NCBI RefSeq assembly: GCF_902833645.1
Contig: NZ_CADFGE010000016.1
Coordinates: 62,001 to 126,000, forward strand
DNA length: 64,000 nt
Direction: 5' to 3'
Origin: Paraburkholderia fungorum
Lineage (GTDB): Bacteria; Pseudomonadota; Gammaproteobacteria; Burkholderiales; Burkholderiaceae
Below are positions 51,452 to 60,941 of the stretch, piece by piece. The notes beneath the pieces were generated by a model, which was given only the letters and a program-made list of their open reading frames with translations, ran no database searches and was not told where the DNA came from. Positions within the stretch are counted from its first letter, which is position 1, and every line of letters begins with the position of its first letter. A program made the position numbers and the translations under genes.

Positions 51452-53656
51452 TCAGTCTTTGGTTTTTAGCTTCTTGACGTCCACCGGACGGCTTTTCATC
51501 GAGCTTCGAAGGTCGGCATAAAGATGCTCGAAAAGACCCACGATGCCGCGCGCGCCGACCGACAGCACGTGCGACAGACCGCGCAGCGGCGTGTCCTGCT
51601 GGCGCCCTTCGGCCCAGCCGGTCCACGCGTCGGCGCGCGCGAAGGTGGTCTTGACGAACTCGTACTCCTGCTCGCGCGTCAGCGTCGCGAAGCGCAGGCC
51701 CACCCGGCCCGGCTCGGTGAAGCCGACCGTGGCGGGGAAGGTGTATTCCTCGTCGCCGCGAAACAGCGACACGGTCACGCGCTCGTGGATCGGCACCTCG
51801 ATTTTGCCGGGCAGCGCCACGCCGACACCGCCTTCCGAGTAGTCGATGGTTTCGCAGGCCAGCGTGCGGCCGGTCGAGAATTTCAGCATCACGGGCATTT
51901 GCATCGCCACCCGGTGCACCGCGCGAATCTGCCGCCGCTCGCTCGCCGCGGCCACGCTCGCGCCGAGAATCAGCATGTTGTAGGTGGTCCAGCCGAGGTT
52001 CAGGATGGTCGTGTTGACCACGCTGCGGATATGCCAGTTCAGATAGATATGGACGATGCCGACCACGAAGCCGATCAGGTTCAGCAACAGCAGGAACAGA
52101 TACGGCCGCGAGATCGACCAGTCGAAGTAGTTCTTTTCGATCTGGCCGCCCTTGGCCGTCACGTTGAACTTGCCGAGCTTCGGGTTGATCAGCGCGAGCA
52201 GCGTGGGCGCGGTGATGTAGGAGGCCAGCACCGATTCGTACACCTCGGCCCAGAATGAATGGCGGAACGAGCGCTGCATCCGCGAGTTGGTGATGCTTGC
52301 GTGCATCATGTGCGGCAGCGCGTAGATCGCGATCGTGCTGGCGGCGGCTTCGATCACATGCGCGCCGAAGAACAGGTACGACAGCGGTGCGGTGAGGAAC
52401 ACGAGACGCGGGATGCCGTAGAAGAAGTGCATCATCGCGTTCAGATAACAGAGCCGCTGGCCGATTTTCAGACCCTTGCCGGTCAGCGGATTGTCGATCC
52501 GGAAAATCTGCGTCATGCCGCGCGCCCAGCGAATCCGCTGACCGATGTGGCCGGAGAGACTTTCGGTGGCGAGGCCTGCTGCCTGCGGAATCGCCAGATA
52601 GGCGGTGGTGTAGCCGAGGCGGTGCAGCTTCAACGCGGTGTGCGCGTCTTCGGTGACCGTTTCCACGGCGATGCCGCCGATCTCTTCGACCATGCTCCGG
52701 CGCAGCAGCGCGCACGAACCGCAGAAGAAGGTGGCGTTCCACAGATCGTTGCCGTCCTGCACGAGGCCGTAGAACAGTTCGCCTTCGTTCGGCACCTTGC
52801 GGAAGGTGCCGAGATTGCGTTCGAACGGATCGGCGGAGAAGAAGTGGTGCGGCGTTTGCAGCATCGACAGCAGCTTGTCGCGCAGGAACCAGCCGAGGCC
52901 GATCTGCAGGAACGAGCGGGTCGGAATGTGATCGCAGTCGAAGATCGCGAGGTATTCGCCTTGGGTGATCTTCAACGCTTCATTGATGTTGCCGGCCTTT
53001 GCATGGCGGTTGTGCGTGCGGATCGTCCAGTTGACGCCGACTTCTTCGCAGAACGCCTTGAACTCGGGACGGCGGCCGTCGTCGAGCACGTGGATCGAGA
53101 TTTTCTCGGCCGGATAGTCGAGCGCGAGCGCGGCGTAGATGGTCGGTTTCACCACCGAGAGCGGCTCGTTGTAAGTCGGGATGAACACGTCGACGCTCGG
53201 CCACTGGTCGCGTGAAGCGGGCAGCGGCATCGGCGTGCGCTTGAGCGGCCACGCGGTCTGAAAGTAGCCGAGCAGCAGCACGATGGTCGAATAGACCTCG
53301 GCCGAGACCAGCAACAGACCCCACGCGGCGTCGAGCGGATGTTCCCAGTAAGTGGTCGACGTGAGCCGCCAGTACATATAGCGGCCCGAGGTGACCACCG
53401 AGAGCATGATCATCACCATCGTCGCGTAACGGCCCGGCATGCGGCGGAACCACAGCGCGGTGAGGAAGCAGCAGGTCGCGAAGGTCAGTTGCTCATAAAA
53501 CGCGAGCGGCACCGTGAACACGAAATACAGCATCACCAGCGCGAACAGCGTGACCAGACCGGTCACGATGCGGCTGTTCCAGAACCGGGCGTCGGCGAAG
53601 CGTTCGAGCCGCGACGGCTCGGCGCCCTCGAGGCTGTGCGAAGAAGGCGTGCTCAT
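51452..53656 (-). CDS. bcsA: Cellulose synthase catalytic subunit BcsA (UDP-forming)
   Basis: 734 residues. It polymerises UDP-glucose into beta-1,4-glucan and threads it through its own membrane channel. The GT2 domain has DDG (about 192), DCD (240), TED (335) and QRIRW (373), flanked by eight TM helices. The C-terminal PilZ domain keeps both c-di-GMP-binding motifs: RRQIR (574) and DYSEGG (605). ATG 53656 overlaps the bcsQ stop by 4 bp. All key residues are present, so an active, c-di-GMP-gated enzyme is predicted. Confidence 0.97.
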   Translation of the reverse strand: MSTPSSHSLEGAEPSRLERFADARFWNSRIVTGLVTLFALVMLYFVFTVPLAFYEQLTFATCCFLTALWFRRMPGRYATMVMIMLSVVTSGRYMYWRLTSTTYWEHPLDAAWGLLLVSAEVYSTIVLLLGYFQTAWPLKRTPMPLPASRDQWPSVDVFIPTYNEPLSVVKPTIYAALALDYPAEKISIHVLDDGRRPEFKAFCEEVGVNWTIRTHNRHAKAGNINEALKITQGEYLAIFDCDHIPTRSFLQIGLGWFLRDKLLSMLQTPHHFFSADPFERNLGTFRKVPNEGELFYGLVQDGNDLWNATFFCGSCALLRRSMVEEIGGIAVETVTEDAHTALKLHRLGYTTAYLAIPQAAGLATESLSGHIGQRIRWARGMTQIFRIDNPLTGKGLKIGQRLCYLNAMMHFFYGIPRLVFLTAPLSYLFFGAHVIEAAASTIAIYALPHMMHASITNSRMQRSFRHSFWAEVYESVLASYITAPTLLALINPKLGKFNVTAKGGQIEKNYFDWSISRPYLFLLLLNLIGFVVGIVHIYLNWHIRSVVNTTILNLGWTTYNMLILGASVAAASERRQIRAVHRVAMQMPVMLKFSTGRTLACETIDYSEGGVGVALPGKIEVPIHERVTVSLFRGDEEYTFPATVGFTEPGRVGLRFATLTREQEYEFVKTTFARADAWTGWAEGRQQDTPLRGLSHVLSVGARGIVGLFEHLYADLRSSMKSRPVDVKKLKTKD

Positions 53657-54441
53657 GCGACTTTCCCCGGTGAGACGGCAATGGCATCGACCGCCGTCAT
53701 GAGCCAGTTGCCGCACGAGCGGAAATCCGCGGCCGCCTGGCTGAGTGGATCGTAGTGAATCAGCGTGGTGTCGCACGCGAGCGCTTCGCTCACGCCTTCG
53801 TCCAGATGGATCACGCCCGGGAAGAGCTTGTCGCCGAGCATCTGGCGCAGGACCTTGAGGACGTCTTTGGTCAACTGGCGCGACTGGTCGATCTGGTTGA
53901 CCACGTAGCCCACGCCGCCGAACTCGGGGCGCGGCGCCGCGTAGGTGTCGATCAGCCGTTCCATTAGCGGAATGGCCGCGTAGGAAGCCGCGTCGGCCAG
54001 CACCACGTTCAGCGCGAAGGTGGCCGCGCATAACGCATTGCGCACATACGCGGACGAACCTGGCGGCGTGTCGACGATGACGACGTCGGACGGGTCGAGC
54101 CGCAGCGCTTGCAGCGACTGGGCGAGCCAGCCCGGCTCCTGGTCGATATAGGCTTCGAAGCGGCGCCGGTCGTCTTCGATCAGCGCGCCGTAGGGCAGCA
54201 CCGTCACGCCGTCTACGCCGTCGAACATCACCGTTTGCCACGGATCGCCGGTCAACGTGGCGCGCGACAAACCGTCGATGCTGTCGAGCGGCACGCCGAA
54301 ATGCAGGCGCAGCGCGTTCTGCGGGTCGAGGTCGAGCGCGATCACGCGCCGGCCGCCGGCGGCCAGCACGGAGGCGAGATTGGCGGCGAGGGTGGTTTTG
54401 CCGACCCCGCCTTTGGCGGACACGACCGCAATGACTTTCAT
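53653..54441 (-). CDS. bcsQ: Cellulose operon ParA/MinD-like ATPase BcsQ
   Basis: 262 residues. Deviant Walker A KGGVGKTT near residue 10, LDLDPQNALRLHFG (switch I) and VIVDTPPGSS (Walker B). BcsQ/YhjQ proteins are linked to polar placement and assembly of the cellulose machine. It starts in an ATGA overlap with bcsP and ends in an overlap with bcsA, so bcsP, bcsQ and bcsA are translationally coupled. Confidence 0.94.
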   Translation of the reverse strand: MKVIAVVSAKGGVGKTTLAANLASVLAAGGRRVIALDLDPQNALRLHFGVPLDSIDGLSRATLTGDPWQTVMFDGVDGVTVLPYGALIEDDRRRFEAYIDQEPGWLAQSLQALRLDPSDVVIVDTPPGSSAYVRNALCAATFALNVVLADAASYAAIPLMERLIDTYAAPRPEFGGVGYVVNQIDQSRQLTKDVLKVLRQMLGDKLFPGVIHLDEGVSEALACDTTLIHYDPLSQAAADFRSCGNWLMTAVDAIAVSPGKVA

Positions 54442-55463
54442 GAGCGACGAGGGCCGTTGACCAGCCACGAGTTGGAGGCGCCGGGCGTGGCCGCACGCGA
54501 GGTGCCGGCCGGCGCCGGCGCTGTTTGAGCGGGGGTGCCGCGCAGACGGTCGAAGACCGATTGCAGCGGTGCGGATTCGCCCGGATTGCCGGCGGCGGGT
54601 TGCCGCGGCGCGGCGGCGGCTTGAGTGGCGAACAGTTTGCCGAGGATCGACGCGGGTGGCGTGAGCGCCGCCGGCGCGGTCGGGTAGGTCGGAGCGTGCG
54701 CCTGAGCGGGTGTCTGCGCGGGCGCCTGTGCCCATGCTGAAGGTGCGGGTGCCCGCGCCCATGCGGGTGCGGGGGCGCGGGGCGCCGTCGGGTTGAGTGG
54801 CACGCTCGCCATCGTTTGTGTGACAGGTAGCGCCGGCGTGCGGAACTGGCCCAACGGCGCAATACTGGCAGGCGGCACGGCAGCGCGAGCCGGTGCAGCG
54901 GCAACCGGCGGTATTGATGTCGATGGCGGGGCGACGGCTGGCGCGGCTTGCCTCGCCAAGGGCGCCGCCGCGTCGGTCCGCGTCACGGCCGGGGCTACCG
55001 GTGCTGTCGGTGCTGTCGGCGCGGCCGGGGCAGTTTCCGCGCCGGATGAGACCGCGGTGCCGTCGTTCGTTTCGAGCGCGCCGAAACGCGATGCGCCGCT
55101 CGGCGCGGCAGATTTGGCGGCAACGACGACAGGCGGGATGTCCCGCCGATGTGATCGTGTAAACAGCGGCGCCTTCGCCCGCGTGACCGAGGCGGCGTCT
55201 TTCGGCACGTCATCCTGACGATCGGCAGCCGCTGCCGCTTCCTCGGCCGCCTTGCGGGCCGCTTCCTGTGCCAACGTCTCGCTATCCGCCTCGCGGCGTT
55301 GCCGGATCGCCGGGATCGTGGGCTGCGTCAGATCCAGCGTCACCAGCAATGGCCAACGCGTGCGCGCCGAACGCGCCTCGTTTTCACGGCCGATTTCCTG
55401 GTATGCGTTGGCGTCGCCCCCAAAATGATCGAACAGTTTCTCGATGTCGCTCGATGAACTCAT
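54438..55463 (-). CDS. bcsP: Cellulose biosynthesis accessory protein BcsP
   Basis: 341 residues. The first ~45 (SSSSDIEKLFDHFGGDANAYQEI ... RTRWPLLVTLD, in parts) resemble the short BcsR protein, including Y.EI and RWPLL. The remainder is Ala/Pro/Thr-rich and probably disordered, ending with a short hydrophilic tail (LQSVFDRLRG). No enzyme motif. This fits BcsP of beta-proteobacterial operons. The Shine-Dalgarno is weak. It follows bcsD after a 237-bp gap containing 9-bp tandem repeats. Confidence 0.8.
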   Translation of the reverse strand: MSSSSDIEKLFDHFGGDANAYQEIGRENEARSARTRWPLLVTLDLTQPTIPAIRQRREADSETLAQEAARKAAEEAAAAADRQDDVPKDAASVTRAKAPLFTRSHRRDIPPVVVAAKSAAPSGASRFGALETNDGTAVSSGAETAPAAPTAPTAPVAPAVTRTDAAAPLARQAAPAVAPPSTSIPPVAAAPARAAVPPASIAPLGQFRTPALPVTQTMASVPLNPTAPRAPAPAWARAPAPSAWAQAPAQTPAQAHAPTYPTAPAALTPPASILGKLFATQAAAAPRQPAAGNPGESAPLQSVFDRLRGTPAQTAPAPAGTSRAATPGASNSWLVNGPRRS

Positions 55464-55481
55464 AGTGCCGCCGTGTTTTTA

Positions 55482-55544
55482 ATGAACTGCCTGACTTGCT
55501 TGACTTGCTTGACTTGCCTGACTTGCTTGACCTGCATGACCTGC
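55482..55544 (-). repeat. Seven tandem 9-bp repeats between bcsD and bcsP
   Basis: On the operon strand the unit is GCAAGTCAA with variants (GCAGGTCAT, GCAGGTCAA, GCAAGTCAG, GCAGTTCAT), head to tail, ending 19 bp before the bcsP start codon. It is not part of a convincing coding frame. Confidence 0.88.
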
Positions 55545-55700
55545 CTTGAGCCAAACCAGCCACCTGCTCGCCGCGCCGGCAATGCTGGCGCCGCCACTTC
55601 ACGCGCACCGGTCTGGCGCGTTCCTCTCCTGCCTGCTGCCTGAGACTCTCCGCCGGCTCATGCCCAATGGCTCGAACTCACGCTTTGCCCGGCGGGACCC

Positions 55701-56156
55701 TCAAGCCGGATGCCGGCCCAGCCGAAACTCGATCGCGGTGTCCGCGCCGAACTCGCTCGTTTGCACGACCGACAGACCTTGCGCGCCCAATGCGCTCAAC
55801 CAGGTCTGATAAACGCCTTCGAGAAATGCCGGGGTCCATGCGAGCGCCGGATTGCCGAACGCCTGCAGCGGCGCACAGTAATGCACGATGCGCAAAGACT
55901 CGGCTTCGTCGGACAGTTCGACGTAGCCCCAATCCATGTCCTGCCAGAGCAGATTCAACGCATGAGCGAGTTCCGCCGTGGACCCGCAAGCGGGCAGTTG
56001 ATGCGCCGCGGCAAACCGGCAGCCGACTCGGTACATCAGTTGGCGCAGTTCGTCGCGGCCGATCTGCGCTTCGAACTCTGTTGCCAAGGCGCTCAGCATG
56101 CCGCGCCATTGCGGCGAGATCTGACGTTCCAGCAGGTAATCGAGAATTGGGACCAT
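55701..56156 (-). CDS. bcsD: Cellulose synthase subunit BcsD
   Basis: 151 residues, about the size of the Komagataeibacter BcsD (~156). Soluble periplasmic-side ring protein that helps arrange glucan chains. Conserved features seen: WRGMLSALATEFEAQIG near the start, LMYRVGCRFA and VELSDEAESLRIVHYCAPL in the middle, FLEGVYQTWL and a hydrophobic C-terminal strand. No signal peptide. First gene of the leftward operon. Its presence marks a type-I-like cellulose operon. Confidence 0.9.
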   Translation of the reverse strand: MVPILDYLLERQISPQWRGMLSALATEFEAQIGRDELRQLMYRVGCRFAAAHQLPACGSTAELAHALNLLWQDMDWGYVELSDEAESLRIVHYCAPLQAFGNPALAWTPAFLEGVYQTWLSALGAQGLSVVQTSEFGADTAIEFRLGRHPA

Positions 56157-56544
56157 ATTTTCCGGGAAATGGCCGTTGCTTCAGCCGTGTATGAAAACGG
56201 GCGCCGACGGTTGAATGCAAATGAAAGTGTTAGGGAAAGCCGCGCGTTGCACGCGTCCGATGTTATTTTTACCGAACTGTCCAGTCTGTCCGCCACACTT
56301 CGCAGGAGTCTACTTAAGACATTAACTTTTAGCCACTTTACATTCGTCTGAGATATACACGCAAACGATTGGCTTAACTTTCTCGCAACCACGTAATACT
56401 TACGTCATTTTTGCGGTCTCAACTTTCATCCGGGCCGGTAAGCTTACGAATTTGCGCGGCGCTATTGCGCATGCAACGGGAAGTCCTGCAGACGGCAGGA
56501 ATGCAGCGTGTCATGACGATGCCGTCTGTGATTCAAGACAATAA
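56157..56544. promoter_or_regulatory. Divergent control region between the bcs operon and the GGDEF gene
   Basis: 388 bp, A/T-rich compared with its surroundings. It must hold promoters for both directions. A perfect inverted repeat ACGTAA-TAC-TTACGT sits at 56391-56405. I cannot place a convincing -35/-10 pair. Confidence 0.5.
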
Positions 56545-57690
56545 ATGTTCAATCCACTCACTATTCTGGTTGTCACGGTGCTGTCGAGCGCCATGGCGAT
56601 GGCCGTGCTCGGTTCACTATGGCGCGCGGCGATACCCGGCGTCGGCTACTGGATCTCGGCCAATGCGGTCGCGATCGCGGCGCTTCTTGCCTTTGCGCTG
56701 CAAGGCCACGGCCCGCGCTGGCTGACTATCGTGGCGGCCAACGAACTGCTGGCTATCTCGCTGCTGCTGCTGGTGGAGGGCTGCTACCGCTTTCTGGGGC
56801 GACCCACGCGGCCATGGGCGGCCTACGTCGGCGTGCTCGGCGTGTTGATCGGCATAACTTACTGGACTTTTGTCACGCCCGATTTCAGCGCCCGCGTGAC
56901 CGTGGTGTCGGTGTATCACGGGGGCCTCTACGCGATGCTCGCCGTCATCATGCTGCGCTACCGTCCGTCGAACCGGCCGCGCTATTGCTATTACTTCCTC
57001 GCGGTAGCGTCGGTGCTCTTATGCGCGGGGCATCTCTCGCGTGGTGTCATGTACAGCTTCGGCGTGCTGCTGCAGACCAGCTTGCTGCAGGTGACGCCTG
57101 GCAATGTCGTGTTTCTCGCCATCGGTATCCTCGCGCCGCCGTGTCTTTCGATCGGGGTCATGATGCTGGCGCACGATCGTCTCGCCGAGCGGCTCGAGCG
57201 GCTTGCCAATGTGGACGATCTGACTGGCGCGCTGTCGCGCCGCGCCTTTCTCGCGATCGGCGAGGCGCTGCTGGGGACGACGCAGCGCACCGGCTCGCCG
57301 GTGGCGATGGCCATTATCGACATCGATTCGTTTAAAGCGGTCAACGATCGCTATGGCCACGCTGCCGGCGACCAGGTGTTGGGCCATTTCGCCGCGTTCG
57401 TCAGCGCCAACCTGCGGGGCGGCGATGTGTTCGGGCGACTGGGCGGGGAAGAGTTTGGCGTGTTGTGTCCGGCAACCACCAGCGCCGAGGCGGTGCGTTT
57501 AATGGATCGTGTGCGGGCGCGGCTCGCGTCGGCTGGGGCGGGGGAGTTGCCGCGTGGACTGGAATATACCTTCAGTGTCGGCGTGGATCAGCACCGGCCC
57601 GGCGAATCGCTTGCCCAGTTGATGGCGCGTGCCGACGGCGCGTTGTATGCCGCCAAGGCCTCGGGACGCAACCGCGTGATGGCCGCATAG
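56545..57690 (+). CDS. Membrane diguanylate cyclase (GGDEF)
   Basis: 381 residues: a ~205-residue N-terminal region with six to seven TM helices, then a GGDEF domain (about 220-381). The active-site loop reads RLGGEEFGV, an active form, and the inhibitory I-site RGGD lies exactly 5 residues upstream. It should make c-di-GMP with product inhibition. Located divergently next to bcsD, it is a good candidate to activate BcsA. Confidence 0.93.
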   Translation: MFNPLTILVVTVLSSAMAMAVLGSLWRAAIPGVGYWISANAVAIAALLAFALQGHGPRWLTIVAANELLAISLLLLVEGCYRFLGRPTRPWAAYVGVLGVLIGITYWTFVTPDFSARVTVVSVYHGGLYAMLAVIMLRYRPSNRPRYCYYFLAVASVLLCAGHLSRGVMYSFGVLLQTSLLQVTPGNVVFLAIGILAPPCLSIGVMMLAHDRLAERLERLANVDDLTGALSRRAFLAIGEALLGTTQRTGSPVAMAIIDIDSFKAVNDRYGHAAGDQVLGHFAAFVSANLRGGDVFGRLGGEEFGVLCPATTSAEAVRLMDRVRARLASAGAGELPRGLEYTFSVGVDQHRPGESLAQLMARADGALYAAKASGRNRVMAA

Positions 57691-57761
57691 CCCTTACGGG
57701 GCGGGGCGCAATTCTATTTGCGGACAGGGCATAAATATTTGTCAGACGGTTGCCGTTATAC

Positions 57762-60134
57762 ATGGGCCAAGTGACCGGAGCCAGCCTGATAACTATCAAT
57801 ATGCTTTCCACTTCAACGAAGCAACTGTCCGATTCCGGTTTGCGCGATCGGTTTCATCGACGGTCCCTGGAGCATCAGCGTCCGCTTTCGACCGTGACGA
57901 TGGCGTTTACCGTGATCGCCTTCCTGTGTCTCGTCGCGGCGCGCAACATGGTTGCCGGGCCGGCGACGCCGCTTCCCTACCGGCTTGCCTGCGCGCTGGT
58001 GCTGGCGCTGCTGGTGATGGCGATTCCACGGGCGGGCTCGACGTGGATGTTCGGCGCAATCGGCGTCGCGTACTCGCTGGTGCTGGTGGCCGGTCTTGCG
58101 CTGAATGTTTCGGGCGTCGAGCATCCGTTGCTGTGGATTCTGCCGGCCATGGTGGTGATCCCGATCTGCGCGGCGCCCCTATGGCTTACACCGCTGCATT
58201 TTTTCATCGGCAGCGCGCTTTTCTATGGGGCGGCATTTGCGTTGCTGTTTGGCGGGCCGCGCACGCATGACGTCGACGTTATCGTGTGGATGTGGATCGT
58301 AGCGATCGGCGCCCCCACTTCCATTGTGTTTCACTTCGGCTTTTATCGCTTCCGGCGCAATCACTTTCTGCTGGAGAGCCAACTGGCGCAGCTTGCTGCC
58401 ACCGATCCGCTGACCGGGCTGCAAAACCGCCGCGCGTTCGTCAAGCAGGCCGAGCGCCGCCTTGAAACCATGACGGGGGATGCACGGGTCAGTGCGATTT
58501 TTCTCGACATCGACAATTTCAAATCGCTGAACGACCGCTTCGGCCATGCGGTCGGCGACCATGCACTGTACCAGGTTGCCCAGGTGCTGATGGAGGAGAC
58601 TTCCGCGGACGACAGCGTGAGCCGGATCGGCGGCGAGGAGTTTGCCGTGCTGCTGCGTGACGGACTGGCCGGCGCCCTGGCGCTGGCCGAGCGCCTGCGC
58701 GGCGCGATTGCCGCCATCGAGCGGCCGGACGGTTTTATGACCGCGAGCTTCGGCGTGGCCGAGCACCGGGGCGGCGAAAGCATCATGGTGCTGCTCGACC
58801 GCGCCGATGAAGCTTTGCTGCGCGCCAAGCATTCGGGCAGAAACCGCGTGTGCGCCGAACGCGCACTACCGTTCGAGGCGCTGCAAATGCTTTCCGATGC
58901 CGCACACGGGGAGGGCGGGGCGACCGCGCTGCGGCATCGCTGGGACGACTATTATCTGACCTCGCACTTCCAGCCGCTCTACAGTTTGTCGCATCAGAAG
59001 CAGGTGGGGTTCGAGGCTTTGCTGCGCGGCGAGCAGGATGACGGCACGCTGGTGCCGCCCGTTGTTCTGTTCGCGCCGAAGCCGTCCAGCGACGAAGGCG
59101 AACTCGATCGCGCGAGTCATGCCGTGCATCTGGCCAATGCGCGCAAGGTGCTGCCCGGCGACGCGTGGCTGTTCCTCAATATTTTGCCGGCCACGTTTAT
59201 TGCCGACGGCTATGCCGACCAGCTCGCCCTGATTGTGCGAGCGGTGGGGTTCGAGCCGGAGCGGGTGATTCTGGAGATTCTCGAATCGCATGGCGGGAGT
59301 GTCGACGACATGTCGCGCGCGGCGGCTTTATATCGTGAGCATGGTTTCCTGATTGCCGTCGACGATTTCGGCGCGGGTCAATCGAACCTTGACCGCCTGT
59401 TGCGGATTCGGCCGGATATTGTGAAGCTTGACGGCGAGTTGATTCGCGCGACCAGCCACGGCTCCGAGCAGCCGATTTTGCCGAAGCTGGTTTCGCTGTT
59501 GCATCAGGCGGGGATGCTGGTTGTGGTGGAGGGTGTGGAGACCACGGAGGAGTTGATCCTGGCGGTCGAGTCGAATGTGGATTTCGCGCAGGGGTATCTG
59601 CTTGGCCGGCCGGCGGCGGAGCTTGCGCCGCCGGAGTCGGTGCATCGGCGGATTGATGATGCGTTCGACGTGATTGCCCAGGGGCGGGCGCATCAGTATG
59701 CGTTGTTCGAGTCGGAGGTCGAACCTTATCGGGGTGCGTTGAAGCTGGCTGCCGATGCTTTGCTGCTGGGTGTTCCGATGGAGGAGGCGTTTGCTTCGCT
59801 GGCGACGTTCGAGCGCTGTATCAGCGGGTTTATTCTCGACGATTCCGGACGGCAGATCGGGAATGAGGTGCGGGGGCCGGCATGGAGTAGCGATGGCGCT
59901 TCGTTGCATCCTGTGGCGAATCCGCAGGATGCCAGATGGGATCATCGGCCGTATTTTCGTAATGCGGTTTTGCTGCCAGGGGTGGCTGTGGCTAGTAATC
60001 CTTATCTTTCTTTGGCCAGCGGGCGGCCTTGTGTTGCGGTTACTTTGGCTGTGCAGTTTGCTGGGGGAAGGTGTGTTGTGGGGGTGGAGCTGGATTGGTC
60101 GGTGGTGGGGTTGCCGTGGCCGGCGGGGGATTGA
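57762..60134 (+). CDS. Dual-domain GGDEF-EAL protein with a YkuI_C-like sensory tail
   Basis: 790 residues. N-terminal ~190 with five to six TM helices, GGDEF (about 210-365; RIGGEEFAV, no RxxD I-site), EAL (about 385-630; EALLR, LEILES, VDDFGAGQSNL, KLD, VVEGVET, AQGYLLGRP all present) and a C-terminal domain (ISGFILDDSGRQIGNE ... YLSLASGRPCVAVT) resembling YkuI_C. Both catalytic domains look intact, so synthase, hydrolase or both is possible. ATG 57762 or 57801 may start it; neither has a strong site. Confidence 0.9.
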   Translation: MGQVTGASLITINMLSTSTKQLSDSGLRDRFHRRSLEHQRPLSTVTMAFTVIAFLCLVAARNMVAGPATPLPYRLACALVLALLVMAIPRAGSTWMFGAIGVAYSLVLVAGLALNVSGVEHPLLWILPAMVVIPICAAPLWLTPLHFFIGSALFYGAAFALLFGGPRTHDVDVIVWMWIVAIGAPTSIVFHFGFYRFRRNHFLLESQLAQLAATDPLTGLQNRRAFVKQAERRLETMTGDARVSAIFLDIDNFKSLNDRFGHAVGDHALYQVAQVLMEETSADDSVSRIGGEEFAVLLRDGLAGALALAERLRGAIAAIERPDGFMTASFGVAEHRGGESIMVLLDRADEALLRAKHSGRNRVCAERALPFEALQMLSDAAHGEGGATALRHRWDDYYLTSHFQPLYSLSHQKQVGFEALLRGEQDDGTLVPPVVLFAPKPSSDEGELDRASHAVHLANARKVLPGDAWLFLNILPATFIADGYADQLALIVRAVGFEPERVILEILESHGGSVDDMSRAAALYREHGFLIAVDDFGAGQSNLDRLLRIRPDIVKLDGELIRATSHGSEQPILPKLVSLLHQAGMLVVVEGVETTEELILAVESNVDFAQGYLLGRPAAELAPPESVHRRIDDAFDVIAQGRAHQYALFESEVEPYRGALKLAADALLLGVPMEEAFASLATFERCISGFILDDSGRQIGNEVRGPAWSSDGASLHPVANPQDARWDHRPYFRNAVLLPGVAVASNPYLSLASGRPCVAVTLAVQFAGGRCVVGVELDWSVVGLPWPAGD

Positions 60135-60204
60135 GGTTGCGCGGGGCGCTTTTTTGTTAATCTGGATTTTTTGGCATTGCCGTCTTGCGCTCTTGGTCTT
60201 TTTG

Positions 60205-60850
60205 TCTTTTGGCCTTTCCTTGCTTTGTTAGTGGTCTATTAGCGTTGCCCCTGTGCGGGGCGGCACCTACTTTTCTTTGCCTGCCGCAAAGAAAAGTAGG
60301 CAAAAGAAAGCGGCTCACACCGCCAGCTCATAAGCGGGTCCCCCGCACAGCCACGGTAGTGGTGCATCTGGAATCTGTCGCCTCGCACATTCGGCTTTAG
60401 TGACAAGGCCGTCATACCTCCGGCGGCGCTACGCGCGCCGATACCCCGTTCACAAAACCGGTGGTCGTGTTTCGCGGTCAGCCGAACTTGACGCGGCGGC
60501 GCTATCAAAACCTACGACATTTGTGCATTCGGCACCTCGCGGAGGCGAAGCCGAAGGCTCTCGCTGCGCGAAGCCCCCCGGTTTCCCTGGCAGACCCGTC
60601 CGCGACGCACGCAGTGCGGAGTGGGAACTGATGAGTCCTTTGTCAACGGCGCGGAGTGTGCGAGGCGACAGATTCCAGATGCACCACTACCGCTACTGTG
60701 CGGGGGACCCGCTTAAAAATTAGCGGTGTGAGCCGCTTTCTTTTGCCTACTTTTCTTTGCGGCCGGCAAAGAAAAGTAGGTGCCGCCCCGCACAGGGGCA
60801 ACGCTAATAGACCGATAAGAAATCAAGGAAAGGCCAAAAGACCAAAAGAC
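60205..60850. repeat. Repeat locus R: two facing copies, inverted relative to locus L
   Basis: A rightward copy (about 60205-60460, stem 60266-60300) and a leftward copy (about 60580-60850, stem 60746-60780) contain the same 15-bp hairpin stem as locus L. The distal part of the rightward copy (AGTGACAAGGCCGTCATACC) matches the leftward copy of L, and that of the leftward copy (CGACGCACGCAGTGCGGAG) matches the rightward copy of L. The two loci are therefore reverse complements apart from their centres. Confidence 0.9.
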
Positions 60851-60941
60851 AAAATGACCAAAAGACCAGAAGGGCAACGCCAAAAAGCCAGCTCAACAAA
60901 CCCGCCGAGCAGGCAAAAACCTCTCCCCGCTGCGAAGCAGC

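Noticed and set aside
53657..54904. Long N-terminal extension of BcsA upstream of its ATG
   Set aside because: The frame is open but overlaps bcsQ and bcsP and encodes an Arg/Pro-rich shadow. The BcsA N-terminus and the ATGA overlap fix the start at 53656.
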